Numbered from the stretch's first letter, positions 9,472 through 18,707 are shown. The stretch is DNA of 64,000 nt from Sporosarcina trichiuri (GCF_030406775.1 NZ_CP129119.1:1212001-1276000); one strand, 5' to 3'. Notes: generated by a model not told the origin, from the letters alone. Made by a program: numbers and translations.

Positions 9472-9836
9472 CGATCCGCTCTTGCTTCTTCCAGCATGCA
9501 TTTATTGACGAAAGCATCTGTATAATCGTTCCCATACGGGATCTTATCCGGATATTCCTCCTGCAGCTTCGCCATCACTTCTTTGCCGATTCCTTCCCCG
9601 CGGAATGAAGGGTTCAGTGACAGGTGGTGCACCGTCATCGTGTCCTCTTCAATCTCAGCCCCTACTATGCCGATGAAATCTTCCTGCTGTTTCACAAGAA
9701 ATAATTCAAGGTCCTCTTCGGTTTCATAACGGGCAAGGATTTCCTGCAATTGCTTCACAGAATACTCACCTGGGATGTAAGAAAGAAATCCCATTGCTAT
9801 TTTCTGGTGCATTTTTTTGTAGCGAACAAGTTTCAT
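9468..9836 (-). CDS. ribT: GNAT-family acetyltransferase RibT
   Basis: Predicted N-acetyltransferase, the ortholog of RibT found at the end of the B. subtilis riboflavin operon; its substrate is not known. The 122 residues show the GNAT acetyl-CoA site as LSLNPSFRGEGIGKEVM (residues 72-88). The other rib genes are absent here, so ribT stands alone, preceded by AAGGGG before its ATG. It converges on the DUF309 gene and the two reading frames overlap by 4 bp. Confidence 0.8.
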   Translation of the reverse strand: MKLVRYKKMHQKIAMGFLSYIPGEYSVKQLQEILARYETEEDLELFLVKQQEDFIGIVGAEIEEDTMTVHHLSLNPSFRGEGIGKEVMAKLQEEYPDKIPYGNDYTDAFVNKCMLEEARADR

Positions 9837-9909
9837 GGATACCCCTTCTTTTTCAGCATTGCCTATCCGTTGATTTTACAGGAAACCCGCACAATTTTCA
9901 ACTGATGGT

Positions 9910-10017
9910 TCAGCGGGGGTCGATGACAGGCATGACATAGTACCAGTAGACCGCACCCCAAATCAGCGCCACAACAGCGATGCTGACAAACAAAATGATA
10001 TTCCTCTTTTTCTTCAT
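9910..10017 (-). CDS. 35-residue single-pass membrane peptide coupled to lysA
   Basis: Short open frame whose ATG overlaps the lysA stop (TAATG), with a good ribosome site (GAGGAAAGG) inside the end of lysA. It encodes a basic start (MKKKRN), one hydrophobic helix at about 7-29 ending in aromatic residues (YWYY), and a short tail ending in DPR. The topology and coupling look real rather than chance. I do not recognise the family. It could be a membrane micropeptide unrelated in function to lysine synthesis. Confidence 0.6.
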   Translation of the reverse strand: MKKKRNIILFVSIAVVALIWGAVYWYYVMPVIDPR

Positions 10018-11342
10018 TACTGCCCTTTCCTCACCTTCTGCTGCAGGGGAAGGTCCAGCCGGGTGAGATCCTCGTAGGTTTCACGGCGGATCACGAGCTG
10101 GTGGTGTCCCTCCTCGGCAAATACTACCGCCGGCCGCGGCAGCCGGTTATAATTACCGGCCATTGAGTACGTATAAGCACCTGTGCAGAAAACGGCGAGC
10201 AAGTCACCTTCCTGAAGCCGCGGGAGCGTGGCATCGGTAATCAGTTTGTCTCCGGATTCGCAGCATTTTCCGGCGATGGTCACACGCGTATCATGTGGAC
10301 TGTGCATCTGCTGAGCAGCTGCCGCCGTATATTTGGCATCATACAATGCCGGACGGATATTATCCGACATGCCTCCGTCGACCGCGATGTATGTCCGTAT
10401 GCCGGGCACCTGCTTTTCACTGCCTGCAGTGTAGAGGGTCGTCCCGGCGTCGCCGACCAGCGAGCGGCCGGGTTCTATCCATATCTCGGGCATCGGGTAT
10501 CCCCATTCCTCTGACAGGCCGGATACCACTTCCGCCATCTCCTCGGCATACTGCATCGGTTCCAGCGGCCTGTCTTCGTCCGTGTACCGGATGCCGAACC
10601 CGCCGCCGAGATTGAGGACGGAACATACGAAACCATGTTCGTCACGCCATGCTTTCATTTTCTCCATCAAGGAATGCGCAGCGTGCGTGAACGCTTCCGT
10701 TTCGAAGATCTGGGACCCGATATGGCAATGGAGACCAAGCACCTCGACGTATGGCATGTCCGCTGCCCGTCTGAACGCCTCATCCGCCTGACCGTTCTTC
10801 AGATCGAAACCGAACTTCGAATCTTCCTGTCCCGTCGTGATGAATTCATGGGTATGCGCTTCGATTCCCGGTGTCACACGGAGAAGGATTTTCATCGTCT
10901 GCTTCCGGGACTGGGCGATTTCGCTGATCATTCCAAGTTCAAGGAAATTATCTGCCACGATACATCCTATTTTTTCGTCAAACGCAAAATTCAATTCCAT
11001 GTAACTCTTGTTGTTGCCATGGAAATGGATGCGCTCACGCGGGAAATCCGCCTGGACGGCGGTGAAGAGCTCTCCGCCTGACACGACATCCAGGGACAGG
11101 CCTTCCTCTGCGGCCAGCTGATAGATGGCGACGGAAGAGAACGCTTTGCTGGCATACGCAACCTGTGCCTGCACACCCATCTTCCTGAAAGCTGCCTGGA
11201 AGCCGGCAGCCCGTTCACGGATAAGTGCTGTATCGTAGACGACAACCGGTGTTCCGTAAATATGAGCAAGATCGACTGAGTCCACTCCGCCAATCATAAG
11301 ATGGCCCTGTCCGTTCACTGTCTGAGTTCCGTATAATTCCAT
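10017..11342 (-). CDS. lysA: Diaminopimelate decarboxylase LysA
   Basis: PLP enzyme making L-lysine from meso-diaminopimelate, the last step of lysine synthesis. Fold III decarboxylase of 441 residues, with the PLP lysine in AYASKAF (Lys66), the glycine-rich phosphate loop LNLGGGFGIRY, and the dimer-donated CCESGD and GAYTYSMAGNYN motifs near the C-terminus. It is adjacent to spoVAF as in Bacillus. A 35-residue peptide gene follows with overlapping stop and start. Confidence 0.95.
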   Translation of the reverse strand: MELYGTQTVNGQGHLMIGGVDSVDLAHIYGTPVVVYDTALIRERAAGFQAAFRKMGVQAQVAYASKAFSSVAIYQLAAEEGLSLDVVSGGELFTAVQADFPRERIHFHGNNKSYMELNFAFDEKIGCIVADNFLELGMISEIAQSRKQTMKILLRVTPGIEAHTHEFITTGQEDSKFGFDLKNGQADEAFRRAADMPYVEVLGLHCHIGSQIFETEAFTHAAHSLMEKMKAWRDEHGFVCSVLNLGGGFGIRYTDEDRPLEPMQYAEEMAEVVSGLSEEWGYPMPEIWIEPGRSLVGDAGTTLYTAGSEKQVPGIRTYIAVDGGMSDNIRPALYDAKYTAAAAQQMHSPHDTRVTIAGKCCESGDKLITDATLPRLQEGDLLAVFCTGAYTYSMAGNYNRLPRPAVVFAEEGHHQLVIRRETYEDLTRLDLPLQQKVRKGQ

Positions 11343-11380
11343 ACGCCAGTCCCTCCCTCTCCAATATGCAGTTCGTCACC

Positions 11381-11403
11381 TGTTTTCCGGCGATTGGAAA
11401 ACA
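11381..11403. repeat. 8-bp perfect inverted repeat upstream of lysA
   Basis: TGTTTTCC and GGAAAACA are separated by 7 bases, about 40 bases before the lysA start. No T-run follows on either strand, so a terminator is unlikely. It may be an operator in the lysA leader or a hairpin in the spoVAF-lysA message. Confidence 0.45.
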
Positions 11404-11449
11404 GTATCTATGGACAAATCTAACATAAGTCAGGAGGGCAGGCAATGGC

Positions 11450-12898
11450 CTATGGCATCCGGCTCCGTTTCGGCGAATGGGTGATGAACGGACGCGGCAT
11501 GTCTTCAGTCATCGGCATGCGCAGAAGTATGCGCATCATGGCTTTCGGGAAGAACGGCAGCAATGGCCACAAGTATGGCGTGTTGAGCGGTTTCATGGAA
11601 CTCAGGTAATAGACCAGAACAGCGAGCATGATGAAGAACCCGGGAGCTCCGGCTGCGGCTGCCGCAATCAGCAGGGCGATCCTGAATAGTTTGGTCGTGA
11701 TGCTCAATTCGTAAGAAGGGATTGCAAATGTCAGAATTGCGCTTACCGCTACGTATAGGACGACTTCGCCCGTGAAGAGACCGACATCGATCGCCACCTG
11801 GCCGATGACGATAGCCGCCACGAGCCCCATGGCGGTCGTCATCGGGGTCGGCGTATGGATGGCCGCCATCCTCAGGACTTCGATCCCAAGATCAGCCAGC
11901 AAAAGCTGGACGAAGAGCGGAACGGCGCCCGGATCATCGGGTCCGATATAATGCAGGAACTGCGGGATATACTGTGTCTTGGTGGCGAGCAGATACCAGA
12001 AAGGAAGCAGCAGCAGACTGAACAGCGCACCGGTCAGCCTGACCCACCGGACGAATGTCCCGATGAAAGGGGCCTGACGGTATTCCTCCGCGTGCTGCAG
12101 ATGGTCGAAAATCGTAGTCGGCACGAGGATAGCAGAAGGAGATGTGTCAACAATCAATGCAATATGGCCTTCCAGGAGATGGGCCGCACAAATATCCGGC
12201 CGCTCCGTATACCGCACGAACGGCATCGGATTGAATCGCTGCTTGAAGAGGAACTCCTCCAGCGACTTGTCGGTCATCGTCAATCCGTCCGTCTTGATAT
12301 CATCAAGCCGTTTCCGGATGCCGTCGAGCATTTTTTCATTCGCCGCGCCTTTCATATAGGCGATGGCCACGTCCGTCTTGCCGACTGCGGACACTTGGTG
12401 CATCTCGAAACGCAGATTGTCCGTCCGGAGCCTTCTGCGGACCAGTGTCGTGTTCTGCAGGATGTTTTCCGTGAATCCGTCCCGTGAACCGCGGATGACT
12501 TTCTCGTTGTCCGGCTCTTCCGGCTGCCTGCCCGGATAGCTCCGCACATCGATGAGAATCGTGAAACCATCCTCGGTGATGAAAGCCGCAAGTCCGCTTA
12601 GCAGTGACGTCAGCAGATTGTCTCGGCTCTTCGGCTGCTCCACTGCATGATATGGAAAGAAGGAAAGCAACTTCTCACCTGTATCGTGAGAAGTTGTGAC
12701 TTCTTTGGACTGATCCTGCATTTCCGTCAGCAGCGTCGTGACGGTTTGTCCATCTACCAGGCCATTGACGTACAGCATCAGGACAGGCAGATCATACAGA
12801 TGCAGCTCCCTGGAGACGGCGTCGTATGTTTCACCTGTACCGAACTTGTCGACAAACCAGGCTTCCGCTTCACGTTTTGTTGCAAATAATGGATTCAT
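11450..12898 (-). CDS. spoVAF: Spore germination protein SpoVAF (GerA-family A subunit)
   Basis: Inner spore membrane protein related to GerAA, thought to act with the SpoVA dipicolinate channel during germination. It has a soluble N-terminal region (about 1-280), then several membrane helices from about 290 to 460 and a basic C-tail. Length 482 is near that of B. subtilis SpoVAF. Its ATG follows the sigF TAG stop with no base between, so it is co-transcribed with sigF. The spoVAA-spoVAE genes that normally lie between are not here. Confidence 0.88.
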   Translation of the reverse strand: MNPLFATKREAEAWFVDKFGTGETYDAVSRELHLYDLPVLMLYVNGLVDGQTVTTLLTEMQDQSKEVTTSHDTGEKLLSFFPYHAVEQPKSRDNLLTSLLSGLAAFITEDGFTILIDVRSYPGRQPEEPDNEKVIRGSRDGFTENILQNTTLVRRRLRTDNLRFEMHQVSAVGKTDVAIAYMKGAANEKMLDGIRKRLDDIKTDGLTMTDKSLEEFLFKQRFNPMPFVRYTERPDICAAHLLEGHIALIVDTSPSAILVPTTIFDHLQHAEEYRQAPFIGTFVRWVRLTGALFSLLLLPFWYLLATKTQYIPQFLHYIGPDDPGAVPLFVQLLLADLGIEVLRMAAIHTPTPMTTAMGLVAAIVIGQVAIDVGLFTGEVVLYVAVSAILTFAIPSYELSITTKLFRIALLIAAAAAGAPGFFIMLAVLVYYLSSMKPLNTPYLWPLLPFFPKAMMRILLRMPMTEDMPRPFITHSPKRSRMP

Positions 12899-13684
12899 CT
12901 ACTGATCAGCCCTCGCTTTTTCTAATGGTTCCTCTGCTGCTGCGCCCATCCAGGTCTTCAGCTGTGCCAGTATTTTCTTCTCCAGCCGGGATACCTGCAC
13001 TTGCGAAATTCCGATCCGCTCTGCAATATCACTCTGTGTGCAGTCGAGATAATAGCGCATGTAAATGATCGTCTGATCCCGTTTGTTGAGCCTTGAGACG
13101 ACATCGCGGAGCGGAATGTGATCGAACAGCCTTGCAGATCGGTCATCTTTCAGCTGATCCATCAGGGTCAGGCTGTCTCCATCGCTGTCATAGAGCTGTT
13201 CGTGGAGGGAAGCCGGATCCCGCAATGCGTCCGACGCCAGGATGATGTCGTCCACTGAGACGTCCAGCTCGGCGGACAGCTCCGAAATGGAAGGCGACGT
13301 CCCGTATTTCTTCACATAATTATCAGTGGCATGCCGGATTTTAAAGCTCAGTTCCCGGATGGATCTGCTCACTTTCACCATGCCGTCATCCCTCAGGAAG
13401 CGCTGGATCTCTCCGACGATCATGGGGACTGCATACGTGGAAAATTTTACATCGTACGACAAATCGAATTTGTCGACGGATTTCATGAGACCGATACAGC
13501 CGATCTGAAAGAGATCTTCCAAGTCTGCACCGCGCGATGCGAATCGCTGGACAATCGACCAGACGAGCCGTGTGTTTCCTTCTATCATCCGGCGCCGCGA
13601 TTCTTTGTCGCCTGCTTGGGACTGTTGAATCAGCATTCTCATTTCCTCTTGGGATAGAAGTGCTTCAGTTTTTTCAACAGACAT
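12899..13684 (-). CDS. sigF: RNA polymerase sigma-F factor SpoIIAC
   Basis: First forespore-specific sigma factor. The 261 residues show region 1.2/2 (NTRLVWSIVQRFASRG, DLFQIGCIGLMKSVDKFD, YAVPMIVGEIQRFLRDD), region 3 (SRSIRELSFKI) and region 4 with the helix-turn-helix (TQSDIAERIGISQVQVSRLE). The start has GAGGTGA 9 bases upstream. It follows spoIIAB by 9 bp in the spoIIA operon and runs directly into spoVAF. Confidence 0.96.
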   Translation of the reverse strand: MSVEKTEALLSQEEMRMLIQQSQAGDKESRRRMIEGNTRLVWSIVQRFASRGADLEDLFQIGCIGLMKSVDKFDLSYDVKFSTYAVPMIVGEIQRFLRDDGMVKVSRSIRELSFKIRHATDNYVKKYGTSPSISELSAELDVSVDDIILASDALRDPASLHEQLYDSDGDSLTLMDQLKDDRSARLFDHIPLRDVVSRLNKRDQTIIYMRYYLDCTQSDIAERIGISQVQVSRLEKKILAQLKTWMGAAAEEPLEKARADQ

Positions 13685-13693
13685 ATTCTTCGG

Positions 13694-14140
13694 TCACCTC
13701 ATTCTGCTTTTTTCCGTGACCGGAGAAAATGTTTTTTCGAAACGGACGACAGTCCCCTGCCCGATGGCAGATTCGACAGACAGCGAATCCGCAAAGCTTT
13801 CCATGATCGTAAAGCCCATCCCGGATCGTTCGAGAAGCGGCTTTGTTGTGAACATCGGCTCCATCGCCTGGTCCACGTCGAAGATGCCATTGCCTTCGTC
13901 CTTCACTGTCATCGTCACTTTGCTGTCTTCGATTTTGGCGTGGATGGTCACTTCCCGGATGCCGTCACAGTCATAGCCATGGATGATCGCATTCGTGACT
14001 GCTTCGGAAACGATCGTCTTGAACTCGGACAGTTCTTCGAGCGTCGGGTCCAGCGGTGTGATGAAGCACGTCATCGTCATTCTGGCGAGTGCTTCGTTTT
14101 CTTCATGTGCGACAAATGACAATGTCATCTCATTGTTCAT
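13694..14140 (-). CDS. spoIIAB: Anti-sigma F factor / serine kinase SpoIIAB
   Basis: GHKL-fold protein that holds sigma-F inactive and phosphorylates SpoIIAA. N-box EAVTNAIIHGY (about 46-56), G1 box DEGNGI and G2 box ERSGMGF form the ATP site. Length 148, one or two residues longer than in Bacillus. GGAGGGG lies 6 bases before the ATG, and the start overlaps the spoIIAA end by 11 bp. Confidence 0.96.
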   Translation of the reverse strand: MNNEMTLSFVAHEENEALARMTMTCFITPLDPTLEELSEFKTIVSEAVTNAIIHGYDCDGIREVTIHAKIEDSKVTMTVKDEGNGIFDVDQAMEPMFTTKPLLERSGMGFTIMESFADSLSVESAIGQGTVVRFEKTFSPVTEKSRMR

Positions 14141-14483
14141 GTAAAACCCCTCCGATTTCCCCTATCGCATTTTCTACGGTGCCGCGCCTCAATACATCTC
14201 CGAGCCCCGAAAACTGAAAGATCTTTTCCATAGTCGGGGACGGATTCAGAATCAGCGTCTCCCCCTGCTGCGGGGCAAGATCGCGCATCCTCCCGAGAAC
14301 AAGCCCGATTCCCGAACTGTCCATGAAACTCAAGTGTGTAAGATCCCAAATGATCGCATGCGCCGTCCCGCTGAAGATCTCCGAAGAGATTTGTGTCCGG
14401 ATCCGGTTCGCCTCATGATTCCCTAATTCTCCCTGCAGCGTCACGACAATGATTCCATCAGGTGTAATTGACATTTGTGTCAC
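14130..14483 (-). CDS. spoIIAA: Anti-anti-sigma factor SpoIIAA
   Basis: STAS-domain protein that, when dephosphorylated by SpoIIE, releases sigma-F from SpoIIAB. The conserved segment LSFMDSSGIGLVLGR carries the phosphorylated Ser. I place the start at a GTG (14483), because AAGGAGG lies 8 bases upstream. This gives 117 residues, the same as the B. subtilis protein. First gene of spoIIAA-spoIIAB-sigF-spoVAF; no dacF precedes it. Confidence 0.93.
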   Translation of the reverse strand: MTQMSITPDGIIVVTLQGELGNHEANRIRTQISSEIFSGTAHAIIWDLTHLSFMDSSGIGLVLGRMRDLAPQQGETLILNPSPTMEKIFQFSGLGDVLRRGTVENAIGEIGGVLHEQ

Positions 14484-14543
14484 GTGTACCGCCTCCTTCC
14501 CGCCCTCTATTCTGCGGCGGTCGGACGGAACCCTTCTCGGTGA

Positions 14544-14586
14544 CAAAACTAGTCAAAACTAGTGGAAAGCACTGTTATTCCGACAA
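14544..14586 (-). promoter_or_regulatory. spoIIA upstream control region (direct repeat, Spo0A-box-like site)
   Basis: Two head-to-tail copies of CAAAACTAGT (plus-strand reading, 14544-14553 and 14554-14563) lie 60-80 bases before spoIIAA. On the minus strand TTGTCGGA (14579-14586) is one base off the Spo0A box TTGTCGAA. In Bacillus the spoIIA promoter uses sigma-H plus Spo0A~P. I could not place a sigma-H promoter with confidence. Confidence 0.4.
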
Positions 14587-14637
14587 TTGTTTCTCCGGTC
14601 AGTGTGAACAGATTCGGCCGTGATTAGACATGAAACC

Positions 14638-14674
14638 AAAAAAACACCATCCGGAATGAATACGGATGGTGTTT
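14638..14674 (-). terminator. Terminator after pdp
   Basis: A perfect 12-bp stem (14642-14653 and 14663-14674, AAACACCATCCG / CGGATGGTGTTT) is followed by seven T on the minus strand. It ends the xerD-deoB-pdp unit before the spoIIA control region. Confidence 0.9.
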
Positions 14675-14693
14675 CCTATGGCAAGTCCTATTG

Positions 14694-16007
14694 TCACTTT
14701 GCAATCCGGTCGATGACTTTGTAAATCAGTTCCGGCCGCTTCTGCGGATGCCGTGAAACGTGAATATGCTGTACCAGCATTTTCTCTGTCTGCTGGGTCT
14801 GTTCCGAGTTGGCATGGATGACGGCGATCGTTTCGCCGGCCTGGACGGCATCCCCGATCTTTTTCTTGAGGACGATTCCGACAGCCAAGTCGATTTCGTC
14901 TTCTTTCGTCGCCCGTCCCGCTCCAAGGAGCATTGCAGCGACGCCGATTTCATCTGCTTCCATCTTCGAAATATACCCTGTTGATGTCGACTTGACCTCT
15001 CTGACGATAGATGCCTTCGGCAGGAGCTCGGGGTTGCGGGCGATCTCAGGATTGCCTCCCTGGGCTTCGAGGAACTTGGCGAAGAGTTCAAGCGCGGAGC
15101 CATCATCGATGACACGCTGCAGCTGCTGACGCGCCTCCTTCGTATCCTTCGCTTTCCCGCCTGCAATGAGCATTTTGCTGCCGAGGACGAGACAGAGTTC
15201 CGTCAGATCATCCGGCCCCTGCCCTTTCAGCGTTTCGATCGCTTCCTTCACTTCCAGCGCATTGCCGATCGCATATCCGAGCGGCTGGCTCATATCCGAT
15301 ATGACGGCAATCGTATGGCGGCCGACCTCGCTGCCGATGTCGACCATCGCCTCGGCCAGAACCTCTGCATCCTCCGGTGTTTTCATGAAGGCGCCGTCCC
15401 CCGTTTTGACATCCAGCACGATTGCGTCCGCTCCAGCAGCGATCTTCTTGCTCATGATCGAACTCGCAATCAGCGGAATGCTGTCCACTGTGGCTGTAAC
15501 GTCGCGCAGCGCATACAGTTTCTTATCGGCAGGTGTCAAATTCCCGCTTTGACCGATGACCGCGATTTTCAGGTCATTCACCTGACGGACAAATTCCTTT
15601 TCCGTAATCTCGACATGGAACCCATCGATGGCTTCCAGCTTGTCGAGAGTGCCTCCTGTGTGGCCGAGACCTCTCCCGCTCATCTTGGCAACGGGCACAC
15701 CGCATGCTGCCACCAGTGGGGCAAGGATGAGCGTCGTCGTGTCCCCGACACCTCCTGTGGAATGTTTGTCCACTTTGATGCCTTCGATGGCGGACAGATC
15801 GATCCTGTCTCCCGAGTCCGCCATCGCCATTGTCAATGCTCCCTGCTCTTCAGGCTCCATGCCCGAGAAATAGGTTGCCATCAAAAATGCACTTGCCTGG
15901 TAATCTTGGATGGATCCATCCGTATAACCGTTCACGAAATACCGGATCTCCGCTTCCGACAGCGTATCCCCGTCTCTCTTCTTCTGAATTACATCGACCA
16001 TCCTCAT
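14694..16007 (-). CDS. pdp: Pyrimidine-nucleoside phosphorylase Pdp
   Basis: Phosphorolysis of uridine, thymidine and deoxyuridine to the base and (deoxy)ribose-1-phosphate, feeding the adjacent phosphopentomutase. Family motifs: [12 protein letters not shown] (phosphate site), [16 protein letters not shown] and [21 protein letters not shown] use the ATG at 16007 ([10 protein letters not shown], as in the B. subtilis protein), 437 residues. A GTG three codons earlier (16016) would overlap the deoB stop and is also possible. Confidence 0.93.
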   Translation of the reverse strand: MRMVDVIQKKRDGDTLSEAEIRYFVNGYTDGSIQDYQASAFLMATYFSGMEPEEQGALTMAMADSGDRIDLSAIEGIKVDKHSTGGVGDTTTLILAPLVAACGVPVAKMSGRGLGHTGGTLDKLEAIDGFHVEITEKEFVRQVNDLKIAVIGQSGNLTPADKKLYALRDVTATVDSIPLIASSIMSKKIAAGADAIVLDVKTGDGAFMKTPEDAEVLAEAMVDIGSEVGRHTIAVISDMSQPLGYAIGNALEVKEAIETLKGQGPDDLTELCLVLGSKMLIAGGKAKDTKEARQQLQRVIDDGSALELFAKFLEAQGGNPEIARNPELLPKASIVREVKSTSTGYISKMEADEIGVAAMLLGAGRATKEDEIDLAVGIVLKKKIGDAVQAGETIAVIHANSEQTQQTEKMLVQHIHVSRHPQKRPELIYKVIDRIAK

Positions 16008-16012
16008 GTCTA

Positions 16013-17212
16013 TCACCGAACCTTTTCTATAAGTACTTGCAGGAAGCTCTCTCCGAATTCAGGCGCCGTGACATGGAAGTTCTCGGCGACGGTTGCACCG
16101 ATATCCGCAAACGTCTTGCGGAGCGGCAGCGATCCTCCGCTCTCGAACGATGGCGAGTATACGAGAAGCGGTACATACTCACGTGTATGGTCCGTTCCTG
16201 CATGGATCGGATCGTTTCCGTGATCTGCCGTGATGATCAGCAGGTCATCCCCACGCAGGCGCTCCATGATCTCCGGCAGACGCGCGTCGAATTCCTGCAG
16301 TGCATCCCCATATCCCTGCGGATCCCGCCGGTGACCGAACAAGGCGTCGAAATCCACCAGATTCGTGAAGCTGAGACCATGGAAGTCTTCCTCCATTTCA
16401 ATCAGCAGCTTATCGACACCATCCATGTTGCTTTTCGTACGGACCGCCTTCGTCACACCTTCGTTATTGAAGATGTCCGAAATCTTGCCGACTGCGACGA
16501 CATCCAGACCTTCGTCCTTGAGCGCGTTCATGACTGTCGGTGAGAACGGTTTCAATGCGTAATCATGTCGATTGGACGTCCGGGTGAAACTTCCCGGCTC
16601 CCCGATAAACGGGCGGGCAATGACACGGCCGACGAGGAATTCCGGCTGCAGTGTCAGCTCGCGGGCGATTTCACAGATTCTGTACTGCTCCTCCAGCGGG
16701 ATGATCTCTTCATGGGCTGCGATCTGGAGCACGGGATCTGCCGACGTATAGACGATGAGCGCACCGGTTTCCATATGTTCTTCCCCGTATTCCTCGATGA
16801 CAGCTGTCCCGCTTGCCGGCGCATTGCAGATGACTTTCCGGCCGGTCCGTTCTTCCAACTGGCTGACGAGTTCCTCCGGGAAACCGTTCGGATATACTTT
16901 GAACGGTTTATCGATATTGAGGCCCATGATCTCCCAGTGGCCGGTCATCGTATCTTTGCCGACGGATGCTTCCTGCATTTTTCCATAGAACCCGATCGGC
17001 TCCTGCTCTTCAGGGACGCCGGGGATCTTTTTGATGTTGGACAGGCCCATACGTGCCATGTGCGGCAGCTGGAGACCGTTTTCCATATGGTCCCCTATGT
17101 GGCCGAGTGTATCGGCACCTTCGTCTCCGAACAGGTGTGCATCCGGTGCTTCTCCGATACCGACGGAATCGAGTACGATCAGATGGATTCTTTCAAATGA
17201 ACTTTTCGTCAT
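16013..17212 (-). CDS. deoB: Phosphopentomutase DeoB
   Basis: Converts (deoxy)ribose-1-phosphate to the 5-phosphate in nucleoside salvage. Alkaline-phosphatase-superfamily metal motifs are visible: DSVGIG near residue 15, [16 protein letters not shown] (catalytic Thr) and TADHGNDP with GTDHTREY near residues 325-345. Length 399 is normal. AAGGAGG precedes the ATG by 9 bases. It lies between xerD and pdp, as in the Bacillus drm region. Confidence 0.95.
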   Translation of the reverse strand: MTKSSFERIHLIVLDSVGIGEAPDAHLFGDEGADTLGHIGDHMENGLQLPHMARMGLSNIKKIPGVPEEQEPIGFYGKMQEASVGKDTMTGHWEIMGLNIDKPFKVYPNGFPEELVSQLEERTGRKVICNAPASGTAVIEEYGEEHMETGALIVYTSADPVLQIAAHEEIIPLEEQYRICEIARELTLQPEFLVGRVIARPFIGEPGSFTRTSNRHDYALKPFSPTVMNALKDEGLDVVAVGKISDIFNNEGVTKAVRTKSNMDGVDKLLIEMEEDFHGLSFTNLVDFDALFGHRRDPQGYGDALQEFDARLPEIMERLRGDDLLIITADHGNDPIHAGTDHTREYVPLLVYSPSFESGGSLPLRKTFADIGATVAENFHVTAPEFGESFLQVLIEKVR

Positions 17213-17237
17213 AATTCTTTTCCTCCTTCAGTTTCCC

Positions 17238-18131
17238 TTATGCTCTCGGATGGTACTGGCTGTACACATCTTTGAGGCGTGTCCTGCTTACGTGCGTATA
17301 GATTTGTGTGGTGGAGATGTCGGCATGTCCGAGCATTTCCTGGACAGCGCGCAGATCCGCCCCGTTTTCCACCAGATGGGTGGCAAACGAATGCCGCAGC
17401 ATGTGGGGGGTCAGTTTTCTGCTCAGCTGGGCCTTTTCAGCGACATCCTGCAGCAGGCTCCAGATGCTCTGCCGCGTCAGCCGGCCGCCGCGTGCATTGA
17501 GGAACAGTGCATCTTTGGAAGCGGCGGCAGCAAACTCGGGCCGGACTGTCTCCATGTATATTGTACACGCTTTCACAGCCGAACTGCCGAGCGGGATGAT
17601 CCTCTCTTTCCCGCCTTTGCCGAACACCCTTGCAAAGCCCATTATACCATTCAGATCGTCGGTATTCATGCCTATCAGTTCACTGACACGCATCCCTGTT
17701 CCGTAGAGCAGTTCCAATATGGCAGTGTCCCGCCTGTTTTGCGGGGATTCGCCGCCGGCCGCCCGGATGATGCTGTCCACTTCTTTGACGGACAGTACAC
17801 GGGGGAGCTTCTTCTCGAGTTTCGGGAGCTCCAGGTGGACTGTCGGATCTGTCGGCAGCACCTGGTCACGAAGCAGGAACTGATGGAATGACCGGATGGA
17901 CGAAATGTGCCTGGAGATCGTCCTGGATGACTTGCCCTGTTCTTTCAGCAGATGCAGATACTCCAGTATTTTCTGGTGATCGACGGCATCCGTCGCCACT
18001 TGCTGGCTGTCCAGCCACGAGACGTACGGAGCCAGGTCCCGCCTGTAGGATGAAATCGTATTTTCCGCAAGCTGCCGCTCCACTTTCAGGAAATGCAGAT
18101 AATCCTGCAGCGGATCTTTCAAATCAGCCAT
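17238..18131 (-). CDS. xerD: Site-specific tyrosine recombinase XerD
   Basis: Acts with XerC at dif to resolve chromosome dimers. All catalytic residues are seen: Arg148 (TGMRVSEL), Lys172, His243 and Arg246 (TPHMLRHSFATH), His269 (LGHADISTTQ) and Tyr278. It ends in the usual RLKDVYSQYHPRA. The start at 18131 gives 297 residues, matching the family. No clear Shine-Dalgarno lies just before it; the purine-rich AGGGAGG is about 45 bases upstream, so the true start is less certain. Confidence 0.92.
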   Translation of the reverse strand: MADLKDPLQDYLHFLKVERQLAENTISSYRRDLAPYVSWLDSQQVATDAVDHQKILEYLHLLKEQGKSSRTISRHISSIRSFHQFLLRDQVLPTDPTVHLELPKLEKKLPRVLSVKEVDSIIRAAGGESPQNRRDTAILELLYGTGMRVSELIGMNTDDLNGIMGFARVFGKGGKERIIPLGSSAVKACTIYMETVRPEFAAAASKDALFLNARGGRLTRQSIWSLLQDVAEKAQLSRKLTPHMLRHSFATHLVENGADLRAVQEMLGHADISTTQIYTHVSRTRLKDVYSQYHPRA

Positions 18132-18204
18132 ACATGACGGCAGTCCGGCAGTTGTTGCCCGAAGGATCGCCGTACTGCCTCCCTCCTTTTTCGGATGGAA
18201 CAGT

Positions 18205-18232
18205 AAAAGAGGGCAGCACGAAGCCACCCTCT
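18205..18232 (-). terminator. Terminator after fur
   Basis: AGAGGG / CCCTCT arms (18208-18213, 18227-18232) with inner GGC/GC pairs are followed by TTTTAC on the minus strand, directly after the fur stop codon. xerD-deoB-pdp must then have its own promoter between here and xerD. Confidence 0.7.
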
Positions 18233-18233
18233 C

Positions 18234-18692
18234 TCACTTTCCCTTTGTATCCCCCTCTGATTTGCATCGTTTGCAAATACCATGGAAGGTGAGCCAATGA
18301 TCTTTGACTGTAAATCCAAACCGCTTTTCAACGACTTTCTCCACCTCACCGAGAAGGTCTTCCTGGATTTCATCGACCGTCCCGCATTCGATACAGATCA
18401 GATGGTGGTGGAAGCGGTCCGCCCCCTCCTGCCGTAAATCGTATCGCGCTACGCCGTCGCCGAAATTGATTTTGTTGACCACTTTCAATTCAGTTAATAA
18501 TTCAAGTGTTCTGTAGACTGTCGCAAGACCGATCTCCGGGGCTTTTTCCTTTACCAGAAGAAATACATCTTCTGCACTCAGATGGTCTGCTTCATTTTCC
18601 AAGAGTACCGCTACGGTAGCTTCTCGCTGAGGCGTCAATTTATAGCTGGCCCCATGCAGTTGTTTTTTTATGCGTTCGATTCGGCTTTCCAT
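18234..18692 (-). CDS. fur: Ferric uptake regulator Fur
   Basis: Iron-dependent repressor. N-terminal winged helix (YKLTPQREATVAVLL; IGLATVYRTLELL), metal-site HHHLICIECG, and a structural zinc CXXC pair (CIEC about 100, CKRC about 143). Length 152. The ATG is preceded by AGGGGGG. Located between spoIIM-like and xerD genes as in Bacillus, which favours Fur over PerR or Zur. Confidence 0.93.
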   Translation of the reverse strand: MESRIERIKKQLHGASYKLTPQREATVAVLLENEADHLSAEDVFLLVKEKAPEIGLATVYRTLELLTELKVVNKINFGDGVARYDLRQEGADRFHHHLICIECGTVDEIQEDLLGEVEKVVEKRFGFTVKDHWLTFHGICKRCKSEGDTKGK

Positions 18693-18707
18693 AGGACGCC
18701 CCCCTCA

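Noticed and set aside
17238-18131. Tyrosine recombinase as a phage integrase
   Set aside because: Sequence and position (fur, deoB) are those of chromosomal XerD; no tRNA or att repeats are adjacent.
18131-18227. Longer XerD start 32 codons upstream
   Set aside because: It would overlap the fur terminator, and the added residues are low-complexity and absent from known XerD proteins.
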